DNA from: DATKKK01 sp964354625
GTDB taxonomy: Archaea > Thermoproteota > Bathyarchaeia > Bathyarchaeales > Bathycorpusculaceae
Assembly (NCBI GenBank): GCA_964354625.1
Contig: CAYHAK010000002.1
Location: 18,487-82,486 of the forward strand
DNA length: 64,000 nt
Direction: 5' to 3'
The notes beneath the pieces are model-generated. The model was not told the origin of the DNA. It saw only the letters and a program-made list of their open reading frames with translations, and searched no databases. Both the position numbers and the translations under genes were made by a program. This document shows, piece after piece, positions 8,107 to 14,826 of the stretch (position 1 is the first letter of the stretch; every line of letters starts with the position of its first letter).

Positions 8107-8658
8107 ATGCCACGGAAAGGCGAAGAAACTAGGCAGGACAACTTCATCGCCACGTGTAGCCGCTGCAAAACCAACTGGGGCTGCTGCCTAGGCACAAGGC
8201 CGCCGATAACCGGCGAACGCAGAAAAATCATCGAAACATACCTGAAAGAACAGGGCATAAGAATCGACAGCCCGTTCGCCGAGGAGGACTACATTTTTCC
8301 GAGGGAACAGACGAGCGGCTACTGCGTTTTCCGAAATGACAAAACAGGCGAATGCATAGTCCACACAGTGAAGCCTGAAACCTGCGTGTCTGGCCCAGTG
8401 ACGTTCGATATCAACATGTGCACGGGCAAGATTGAATGGTTTCTGAAGATGAACAAGATATGCGACCTCGCAGACGTAGTGGCTAAGGCTGAGGAACCAC
8501 TCCAGAAGCATCTGGCTGTAGCAAAAAGGGAGATAACACACTTAGTGAAACAGCTTGACAGCGAGGCGCTCAAGGCGGTCCTGAAGAAGGACGAACCTGA
8601 GACGTTCAAGATAGGCGAAGACGATGCGGATAGCGACGTGTGGGACAAGCTACGCTAG
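8107..8658 (+). CDS. YkgJ-type cysteine-cluster protein
   Basis: A 183-residue protein with CSRCKTNWGCC near the N-terminus and GYCVFRNDKTGECIVH, then PETC, the pattern of the YkgJ family of putative zinc- or iron-sulfur-binding proteins. The start is the ATG at 8107, with GGTGA five bases upstream; a GTG at 8098 overlaps that site. It follows the GCS2-type gene by 17 bases and is likely co-transcribed. Family members are often found beside radical or ligase enzymes but have no agreed function. The acidic C-terminal tail (EDDADSDVWDK) is not part of the family core. Confidence 0.72.
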   Translation: MPRKGEETRQDNFIATCSRCKTNWGCCLGTRPPITGERRKIIETYLKEQGIRIDSPFAEEDYIFPREQTSGYCVFRNDKTGECIVHTVKPETCVSGPVTFDINMCTGKIEWFLKMNKICDLADVVAKAEEPLQKHLAVAKREITHLVKQLDSEALKAVLKKDEPETFKIGEDDADSDVWDKLR

Positions 8659-9008
8659 TTGCGTATTCTGAATCTGACTTTCGAATATTGACGATCAATA
8701 CGCAGACTTCAGATCATAGAAATCCCCACGCCTCGTTACTCTCAGGAAAGGTGTATGGGAATGGTTGGTGCAAACAAGAACAGCTGCCTGGTCGAGGTCA
8801 TGGTTCCCTCGGGTTCTAAGGGATGGCAGAAAGTCGTGAATCAGGAGTCAAGCTGTTGCAATACCGCGCAACGATAAGCAAACAATCGCAATTCGCCCAA
8901 TCCTTTCTCCGAAGGCAAAAACCCGCGCGCGCTGAACTATTTTGAAATGATCAGTTCGCCCAACTAGTTTGGTTCTGATGTCTGACTTGCCAAGAAACGA
9001 AGATAGCT
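8659..9008. other. 350-base gap before a tRNA
   Basis: No gene is evident. A seven-base inverted repeat GCGTATT/AATACGC flanks about 33 bases just after the stop of the Cys-cluster gene and may act in termination. A nine-base alternating GC tract lies at 8924-8932. A short open stretch (GANKNSCLVEVMVPSGS) may be a gene remnant but I do not recognise it. Confidence 0.4.
8924..8932. repeat. Alternating GC tract
   Basis: CGCGCGCGC in non-coding DNA, about 80 bases downstream of the tRNA 3' end. One of 17 such tracts in the window. Confidence 0.8.
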
Positions 9009-9129
9009 TGGCGGGCCCGCGGGGATTTGAACCCCGGTTCTCCGGCTTTCTTCCGCTTTGAAGCGCCCGGAGGCTTACACACCGTTTACATGCGGTTCGG
9101 CGCCTTGATCCGTACTGGGCAACGGGCCC
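9009..9129 (-). tRNA. tRNA, class II, serine-type, with extra sequence
   Basis: The acceptor stem pairs GGGCCCG with CGGGCCC, followed by discriminator G and an encoded CCA. The T-arm is CGGGG-TTCAAAT-CCCCG. The D-arm has a three-pair stem (GCC/GGC), the mark of Leu/Ser tRNAs; G73 favours Ser in archaea. The span is 121 bases, 30 or so too long. A six-pair stem CTCCGG/CCGGAG before the T-arm could be the variable arm, with a CGCT-TCAA-AGCG hairpin inside it. I could not place a five-pair anticodon stem with T33, so the anticodon is unassigned. One or two introns, possibly at non-canonical sites, or a decayed gene, are both possible. Confidence 0.65.
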
Positions 9130-9182
9130 ACTGTAGGCTACGGTATTGGAAGTTGCTGGAATTAATCGTTGCTGTCCTTCCG

Positions 9183-9194
9183 TAGCGCGCGCTA
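9183..9194. repeat. TAGCGCGCGCTA palindrome
   Basis: The extended, perfectly palindromic form of the GC tract, between the tRNA and the 3' end of the RHH regulator. Identical 12-mers occur at 22144 and 50820. Confidence 0.8.
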
Positions 9195-9233
9195 TAGAGG
9201 GTCAGGATCTCTGCTGAGCGCGAAGTTCTGCAC

Positions 9234-9734
9234 CTATGCTTCTGCTAGTTCTTCGCTTATCCACCATGCCTTCTTCTTGCCTGACCTTTCGCCCGCGCAA
9301 AACTCGATGATAGGCTTGCCCAGCTGTTTTCTTGATGCGCTCTGGATGCGCCTCAGCCTGTTCAGCACTAGCCAACGGTTCGTCTTCAAATACTCTGCAA
9401 GCTCAGGAGTCGTTCCACCCTTGTAGTGCATCAGGTAGTCGATGATCTTGTGATCCAGATCGTCCAAGCCGAACGAGTGCGGATTCACTTTTCCGCGGTC
9501 GTATGTGAGCATCTCCAGGTCGGCAAGGTATTTCTTGACTTGCGAGAACTCTTGCCACATTTTCTCAAATCGATTCTCCAACTCCAAAACCCTGTCAGCC
9601 TTCGGCGTCTTCTGCAACTTCTCCATAATCGCATCGCGTAGAAAGCCGCTTCTGTCGCCCTCAGGTACTCGAAGGCACAGCTCGCTGTACATTTCGTCTG
9701 GAATCTTCACGGAAATCGTACGCATCTCACTCAC
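9234..9734 (-). CDS. Ribbon-helix-helix / winged-helix DNA-binding regulator
   Basis: A 166-residue protein. Residues 1-40 (RTISVKIPDEMYSELCLRV, then GDRSGFLRDAIMEKL) fit a ribbon-helix-helix DNA-binding domain. A short coiled coil follows (ELENRFEKMWQEFSQVKKYL). Residues 90-150 (LDHKIIDYLMHYKGGTTPELAEYLKTNR) look like a winged helix. The likely start is GTG 9734 or ATG 9725, which gives MRTISVKIP. The target is unknown; it is flanked by an isolated tRNA and a pseudogene, so no operon partner hints at its role. Confidence 0.65.
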   Translation of the reverse strand: MSEMRTISVKIPDEMYSELCLRVPEGDRSGFLRDAIMEKLQKTPKADRVLELENRFEKMWQEFSQVKKYLADLEMLTYDRGKVNPHSFGLDDLDHKIIDYLMHYKGGTTPELAEYLKTNRWLVLNRLRRIQSASRKQLGKPIIEFCAGERSGKKKAWWISEELAEA

Positions 9735-9865
9735 GGCAAACCCTCACACCCGTTCAACTGCGTAACCTCTATTGTGGCATGGTTCTTTTACGACTTTTCT
9801 CTAGCAAGTTTTTTAAATGCTCCCCGCCGAGTATAATTTGGGAGAAGGTTTCTAGGTGTTTGCGT

Positions 9866-10984
9866 ATGGCTAAAGACCACGATCTCTCTCATTAAATGCG
9901 ACGTAGGCTCGCTTGCCGGCCACTATATCGTTCCTCAGCCGCTTTTCAACATAGCTGAAAAGAACCTCAAACAGGCCTAGGAAACAAGCCTCATCAACAA
10001 CTACTACGTCTTCAACGCTGGCGACGACATCCAACTGCTCATGGTCCACCAGAAAGGCGAGTCTGTGGATTTCGGGGTCTGACTCGCCTTCAGCCCCTTT
10101 CGCGAGGCTGCAGACAAAGCTCTCGAACTCGAACTCTACGGCGCAGGACAAGACCTCCTCAAAGACGCCTTCAGCGGCAACATCCGTGGCATGGGACCCG
10201 GAGTCGCAGAAATGGAAATAGAAGAAAGGCCCTCAGACCCCGTCGTCGTCTTCGCAGCCGACAAGACCAGCGCAGGCGCATTCAACTTCCCACTATTCCG
10301 CATATTCGCCGACCCCATGAACACAGCCGGACTAGTTATAGACCCCAACATGGCAGGAGGCTTCAAATTCCAAGTCATGGACACCATGGACAACGCCAAA
10401 GTCATCCTCAAGACCCCGGAAGAAGCCTATGACCTGATCGCGCTAATCGGAACCGTGCAGCGCTACATGGTCTCACGCGTCTGGCGGACCACCGACAACC
10501 TCATATGCGCAACAGGCAGCGTAACCAGGCTCTCACAAATAGCCGGCAAATACGTCGGCAAAGATGACCCCGTCATGATCACACGTGGACAACACGGGCT
10601 CCCAGCAGTAGGCGAAATCCTCGTGCCGTTCATGCACAGCTACTTGGTGGAAGGATGGATGCGAGGTAGTCATTGGGACCCAATAATGCCCGTGGGCCTC
10701 AAAGACTCAAAATGCACCGCCTTCGACGGACCACCAGACTCGTCGCACTGGGCTTCCAAGTGCCAAACGGTAAAATCGCCTGCGACGACACAGGCAAACC
10801 CTTGATCGCAGACATGTTCGACGACTCAGCATTTGACATCGCCAGACGAGAAGCACAAGAACTAGCCTGCACACTCAGACGAATGGGAGAATTCGAACCA
10901 GCACGACTGGGTCCCGAGGAAATGGAGTACACTACCCTACAGCAGACTCTGGAAAAACTGAAGGAACGTTTCAAACCAGCGTAA
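9866..10984 (+). pseudogene. fbp: Fructose-1,6-bisphosphate aldolase/phosphatase, decayed
   Basis: The full length of the archaeal bifunctional gluconeogenic enzyme can be followed, but not in one frame. Conserved pieces include TTISLIKCDVGSLAGHYIVP, YGAGQDLLKDAFSGNIRGMG, GPGVAEMEIEERPSDPVVVF, LVIDPNMAGGFKFQVMD, IAGKYVGKDDPVMI, GWMRGSH and EMEYTTLQQTLEKLKERFK. Lesions: one extra base after the ATG at 9866; a TAG in place of a residue at 9969-9971 (family has AKE there); a 17-base inversion at 10064-10080 that creates a TGA; and a one-base loss near 10735 after FDGPP. Four lesions make read errors alone less likely, though they cannot be excluded. If real, another copy or another FBPase should exist. 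Confidence 0.85.
10054..10090. other. Micro-inversion between 10-base inverted repeats
   Basis: AAGGCGAGTC (10054-10063) and GACTCGCCTT (10081-10090) are perfect inverted repeats around a 17-base loop. As written the frame hits TGA. If the loop is reverse-complemented the frame reads KGESDPEIHRLAF, which is the conserved family sequence at this position. The loop has therefore been flipped relative to the ancestor. Confidence 0.85.
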
Positions 10985-10998
10985 CGCAGGGCTCAGCT

Positions 10999-11559
10999 TC
11001 ACGCTTGCAGTGGCTGGCCTCTTATCTTAGCCAGCTCCTCAACCCGCTTCCCAACAACCTCGCAAAGTTTCTTTCTAAGCTCCTCACCGAGCATCTTCTG
11101 TTCCCTAACCAGCAACGTTTTCCTAGCCAATTCAGCATCACCCAAACCAGTGAACCAAGCCTCGAAATCGCCGCGATGAACATGGAACTCTACTGCGCTC
11201 ACGTCCATACTTCGTATCTTGTCGCAGAAGTCGCTTAAGCTTGCGGCAAAAGTGTTCAGAGGTTTGCCGACATCGGCATAGAAGTGAAAGGCTTTGTCTG
11301 CTGGCTGGTAGGTCAAGATCTCAGTTGCCTTGTCTCTGTCAGCCTCCATGATTCCAAGCGATTTCCTGCCCTTCTCCGTTATGACATAGAAACCCTTCTC
11401 AGGGCACTTGGTATAATCCAACTTCGTCAGGCCTATTATGTGCATCATGACGGCGGGAAACTGCACGCCAGTGTCCTTTGCGATCTCTTGGGCCCTGGTG
11501 GGCTTGTCAAGCATCCACATCGTCTCAAGAATCAACCGTTTAACAGGTGATATGCTCAT
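10999..11559 (-). CDS. Winged-helix protein with DUF5752-like domain
   Basis: A 186-residue protein. Residues 1-65 form a winged helix (VKRLILETMWMLDKPTRAQEI, then TGVQFPAVMMHIIGLTK). The C-terminal half (KAFHFYADVGKPLNTFAASL, SDFCDKIRSMDVSAVEFHVH, RGDFEAWFTGLGDAELA) matches a domain I know as DUF5752, common in TACK archaea and usually linked to DNA-binding or glycosyltransferase genes. The start is the ATG at 11559, where family similarity begins; the frame is open to 11613. It stands convergent to the FBP pseudogene and alone on its strand. Confidence 0.65.
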   Translation of the reverse strand: MSISPVKRLILETMWMLDKPTRAQEIAKDTGVQFPAVMMHIIGLTKLDYTKCPEKGFYVITEKGRKSLGIMEADRDKATEILTYQPADKAFHFYADVGKPLNTFAASLSDFCDKIRSMDVSAVEFHVHRGDFEAWFTGLGDAELARKTLLVREQKMLGEELRKKLCEVVGKRVEELAKIRGQPLQA

Positions 11560-11613
11560 CTTGTTGCACTCTTCTCCTAAACCATATATGTATGTGCCTA
11601 ATAGACTTTTCAA

Positions 11614-12065
11614 ACTTTCCCTTCCCAGAGCCGCTTGGGAAGACTCTAAACAGTCAAAAACCCCAAATCAGCCAAAGCAAACACCGGAAAAACGATCCAA
11701 ACACCCTGCACATCAAACAAAAAAAGGTAGGCCAGATGAGAACCCGCATGATTGAATGGAATCAAGCACTGCGCAAAATTGGTGCAGTCAAGAAGAACCC
11801 GACAAGACCATAGTGGAGCTCGCAGCGCGCGCTAAGAAGTGGAAAGGGATGTTCTACATCATTTCGTAGGCAGGGAGGAAATGAGTGAGCTCATGAAAGG
11901 TTTCAAAATAGTGCGTTTTGAGTTGGAGGAGCAGATGGTGAGGACAAACTCTACAGCATCTGGCCGGTCAAGGCCATAGAGTACGTATTCGAGATTAGGA
12001 ACATAAATAAGTAATGCTTTAGTAAACAGTAAGGCAACACTCGACTAGGTCAAGACGGTGAAATA
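11614..12065. other. 450-base gap with possible gene remnant
   Basis: No convincing gene. From 11756 a frame of about 37 codons (ending PDKTIVELAARAKKWKGMFY) looks protein-like and passes through a GC tract, but it is too short to assign and stops at 11872. The promoter of the following glycosyltransferase gene should lie near 12000-12040, where AT-rich sequence occurs (AACATAAATAAGTAATGC). Confidence 0.4.
11825..11832. repeat. Alternating GC tract
   Basis: GCGCGCGC in the context CAGCGCGCGCTAAG, in the gap before the GT4 gene. Confidence 0.8.
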
Positions 12066-13316
12066 ATGAAGCTGGCTGTTCTCGTTTACGAGTATCCTCC
12101 AAAGATCGTAGGCGGCCTGGGCACGTATGCCGCGGAAATCACACGCAAGTTTGTCCTCTCTGACAATGACGTTACTGTTTTCACGATGAACGATGATGCT
12201 GGTGGCCTTCCGACAAGGGAGATTTGGCGCGGCATAGAAATCCACCGCCCACAGCACATCGACATCAGCGACTCTTTGCCAGATGTGGTGGCTGAGGACA
12301 TCAGAAAATGGGGCAGAGGCATCCACATGTTCTCCAAGATTATGGTTTACAATTACCTGAGCGCCTCGAAGCTCATCAACGAGCTCATCCGCAAGGAAAG
12401 CATTAAATACGACATTGTAGTCGCCCACGACTGGCTCTCGGCAATTGGTGGAATGACCGTTAAGAGAGAAGTGGGTCTTCCCTTCGCGTTTCACGTACAC
12501 TCCACGGAAAAAGGAAGAACCCTCGGCAACGGCTCCGAAACCGTAACCAACATGGAACTCCACGCTGCAAACGCAGCCGATCTCATCGTCACCGTCTCGT
12601 ATGCCATGAAGGAAGAGCTTACACAGCTTGGCTTTCCGAAAGAGAAGATTCAAGTGTCCTATAACGGTGTTGACCCGCAGAAATACAATCCTGAAGCTGT
12701 AACAGGTGAGCAGATACAGAGGGTTAGGGCTCTCTACGGCATCAGAGATGATGAACCCTTGATTCTGTTCATAGGCAGGCTCGTCGGCGTCAAAGGCGTT
12801 GACCGGCTCATTATGGCTATGCCTAATATCCTGCAGAAAATTCCCAAAGCCAAGCTAGTCATAGTAGGACTAGGCGACCTCCAAGAATACCTCGCCAACC
12901 TAGTCAAAACGATGAGACTCGACAACTGCGTCAAGTTCCGCTTCGAATTCGTTCCGGAAGAAGAGCGAATCCAGCACTATGCAGCATGCGACGTAGCCGT
13001 ATTCCCAAGCCTGTACGAGCCCTTCGGCATCGTCGTCCTCGAAGCCATGAGCATGGCAAAACCCGTCGTGGTCGGCGCAGCAGGCATAAGCGGCATGCGC
13101 GAAATCGTCATTTCATGCGGCGAGGAACAATGCGGATACCACGTAAACCCGACGAACCCTCCAGACATTGCTTGGGGCATAGTCAGCACGCTCGAAAACC
13201 CAGACAGGAAAAAATGGCTCGGACAAAACGGCAGACGTCGCGTCCTGAGCGAGTTCACGTGGGAGAAGATAGCCGAAAAGACTCTTGGACTATATGAACA
13301 AATAATCAAACGCTAA
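12066..13316 (+). CDS. GT4 glycosyltransferase, glycogen synthase-like
   Basis: A 416-residue retaining GT-B glycosyltransferase. The N-terminal domain opens with VYEYPPKIVGGLGTYAAE, the glycine-rich loop of starch/glycogen synthases. The C-terminal GT4 domain shows LFIGRLVGVKGVDRLI, the acceptor-side VSYNGVD, and SLYEPFGIVVLEAM with the conserved E-x7-E pair that binds the sugar nucleotide. It probably adds glucose or a related sugar to a glucan or glycoconjugate; substrate is not certain. ATG start, with GGTGA six bases upstream (GACGGTGAAATAATG). It is followed 39 bases later by a nucleotidyltransferase. Confidence 0.85.
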   Translation: MKLAVLVYEYPPKIVGGLGTYAAEITRKFVLSDNDVTVFTMNDDAGGLPTREIWRGIEIHRPQHIDISDSLPDVVAEDIRKWGRGIHMFSKIMVYNYLSASKLINELIRKESIKYDIVVAHDWLSAIGGMTVKREVGLPFAFHVHSTEKGRTLGNGSETVTNMELHAANAADLIVTVSYAMKEELTQLGFPKEKIQVSYNGVDPQKYNPEAVTGEQIQRVRALYGIRDDEPLILFIGRLVGVKGVDRLIMAMPNILQKIPKAKLVIVGLGDLQEYLANLVKTMRLDNCVKFRFEFVPEEERIQHYAACDVAVFPSLYEPFGIVVLEAMSMAKPVVVGAAGISGMREIVISCGEEQCGYHVNPTNPPDIAWGIVSTLENPDRKKWLGQNGRRRVLSEFTWEKIAEKTLGLYEQIIKR

Positions 13317-13355
13317 GCTTCAGCACATTTCATGCTTCTCTAGGAGGGTGAGTTC

Positions 13356-13985
13356 TTGGAGGTTGGTTCCAGGAGTTTGAGACAAAGGATCGCGAGAGAA
13401 GCCGCAAGCCTTCTGTATTCTGGCGCGGAGAAAGAGTTCAAGCAAGCGAAGCTGAAGGCTGCAAGAACGCTCAACGGCTCCTTTCTTCCAACAAACCTTG
13501 AAGTTGCACTTGAACTAGACACAATGGCTGAAGAAAAAGAAGGCTCCGCCAGAAAGGAACGTCTAGTCAGAATGCGCAGAGAAGCCCTGAAAACGATGAA
13601 AGCCCTCAAAGCATACACGCCACTTCTAGTTGGAAGCGTCTGGCGAGGAACCATACATCGGGATAGCGACATAGACATAGCGACGTACCACGATGAACCA
13701 GAAGACGTGTTGAGGGTTCTGAAACAGAACACGATCAAGGTAAGGCAAACGGAATGGGTTGCTGTGACCAAGAAGGGAAAGAGAAGGGGGTCTTTTCACG
13801 TTTATGCGGAAATGCTGGACAAGGAAAAAGTGGAGATAAAGGTCGACAGTCCAGAGGAAGCCGGGAAAAAAGAGAAGTGTGAGATATATGGCGATGAGAT
13901 CAGAGGCCTCAACATCTATGAGCTTGAGAAACTACTGAAAGAAAACCCAACGCAACGATTTGTGCCGAGTGATCGTTGGATCTAG
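13356..13985 (+). CDS. Nucleotidyltransferase-fold protein
   Basis: A 209-residue protein with the Pol-beta nucleotidyltransferase signature GSVWRGTIHRDSDIDIATYH (GS-x9-D-x-D; about residues 92-111). The N-terminal 85 residues are helical and basic. Starts at TTG 13356 with AGGAGGGTGA upstream. Such archaeal stand-alone enzymes add nucleotides to RNA, proteins or small molecules; substrate is unknown. It sits between the GT4 gene and a DUF2095 gene on the same strand, likely one transcript with the latter. Confidence 0.72.
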   Translation: MEVGSRSLRQRIAREAASLLYSGAEKEFKQAKLKAARTLNGSFLPTNLEVALELDTMAEEKEGSARKERLVRMRREALKTMKALKAYTPLLVGSVWRGTIHRDSDIDIATYHDEPEDVLRVLKQNTIKVRQTEWVAVTKKGKRRGSFHVYAEMLDKEKVEIKVDSPEEAGKKEKCEIYGDEIRGLNIYELEKLLKENPTQRFVPSDRWI

Positions 13986-14058
13986 TCCAAGATATTCAAA
14001 TATGCGGGTCTATCCACGGATAGAACCATGATGACTTAGCGTCTCTTGAGGTGCCAAC

Positions 14059-14409
14059 ATGACGCGCGCGCTCAACAAGAAGTCGTTCAAGAGAATGTTC
14101 CCAAACTTGGCCAACGAGATGGAATCTGACGAAAGCAAAGCTGACATAAACTCCGTGCGGACAGACGATCACTCTGGAGAAAGAGCAGCCTCAACAAGGT
14201 TCGCTCACTACGTTCCCGACGTGATTGACTTCATCCGACGTTGCGACACTGAGAAACAGGCAGAGGAAATAATATCTTACATGGAGAAGCAGGGCGAGAT
14301 AGGACGGGAGTATAGCCAGAGGCTCATGCAGCAACTCAGGAAGAAGGGCGTCCGAGGCTTCGGACCCAAGAAGGAAGAAGACTACTATCTCAAACACGGT
14401 GAACAATGA
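14059..14409 (+). CDS. DUF2095 family archaeal protein
   Basis: A 116-residue hypothetical conserved in archaea. The middle (HYVPDVIDFIRRCDTEKQAE then EIISYMEKQGEI) and the end (LRKKGVRGFGPKKEEDYYLK) match DUF2095 as I remember it. Helical, charged, no signal or cofactor motif. ATG start with GAGGTGCC upstream. It contains the only GC tract (14063-14071, codons for T-R-A-L) that lies in an intact recognised gene. Function unknown. Confidence 0.72.
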   Translation: MTRALNKKSFKRMFPNLANEMESDESKADINSVRTDDHSGERAASTRFAHYVPDVIDFIRRCDTEKQAEEIISYMEKQGEIGREYSQRLMQQLRKKGVRGFGPKKEEDYYLKHGEQ

Positions 14410-14826
14410 CCGAATAGAAGACAGCGTAGCGACGTTTGTGGTTCTCGGAAGCCAACTTGGCTTTAGCCAGACTGGAAGTGACAAGGTCTTTGGAAGACAC
14501 AAGCCGGAAAGGATTTGGCAATTGAACAATGGGTCTTCGTTTTTGTTCGAGTACCACAGTGGTAAGATAGGCAGTGACGTATCTCGTCGCCATAGAATTG
14601 GTGCTGACAACTATGCCTTTTCTCCTAGTCTTGCTCGCTAGTCTTTCACTCAGCGACTCACTTCGTGTTCAATGCGACCTTCTTCTTAGTCTTGCATATG
14701 CACCGTTATTGTGTGGCTCTGTCTTGTTGCGAGAAGGTAAGTATATACGTGACTTGCGAGGTGTATTTCTAAAAGTAAATAAATGGGCTTGTCAATAGAT
14801 AGGAATCCTGATAATCTGGAGATAGC
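14410..14826. other. 417-base gap
   Basis: No gene recognised on either strand; short open frames have no family look. AT-rich elements near 14740 (AGTATATAC) and 14775 (AAAAGTAAATAAATG) are likely promoter sequence for the following membrane-protein gene. Confidence 0.4.

Noticed and set aside
9969..9971. TAG read as pyrrolysine in the FBP aldolase/phosphatase
   Set aside because: The gene has three other lesions, and no pyrrolysine genes are seen in the window.
9870..10151. A protein gene on the minus strand
   Set aside because: It is the antisense of the FBP aldolase/phosphatase pseudogene; its family-like segment (SDPEIHRLAF) comes only from the inverted loop.
14063..14071. GC tract in the DUF2095 gene as a scar
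   Set aside because: The gene is intact and the codons (T-R-A-L) are ordinary; kept in the count but not as a break point.
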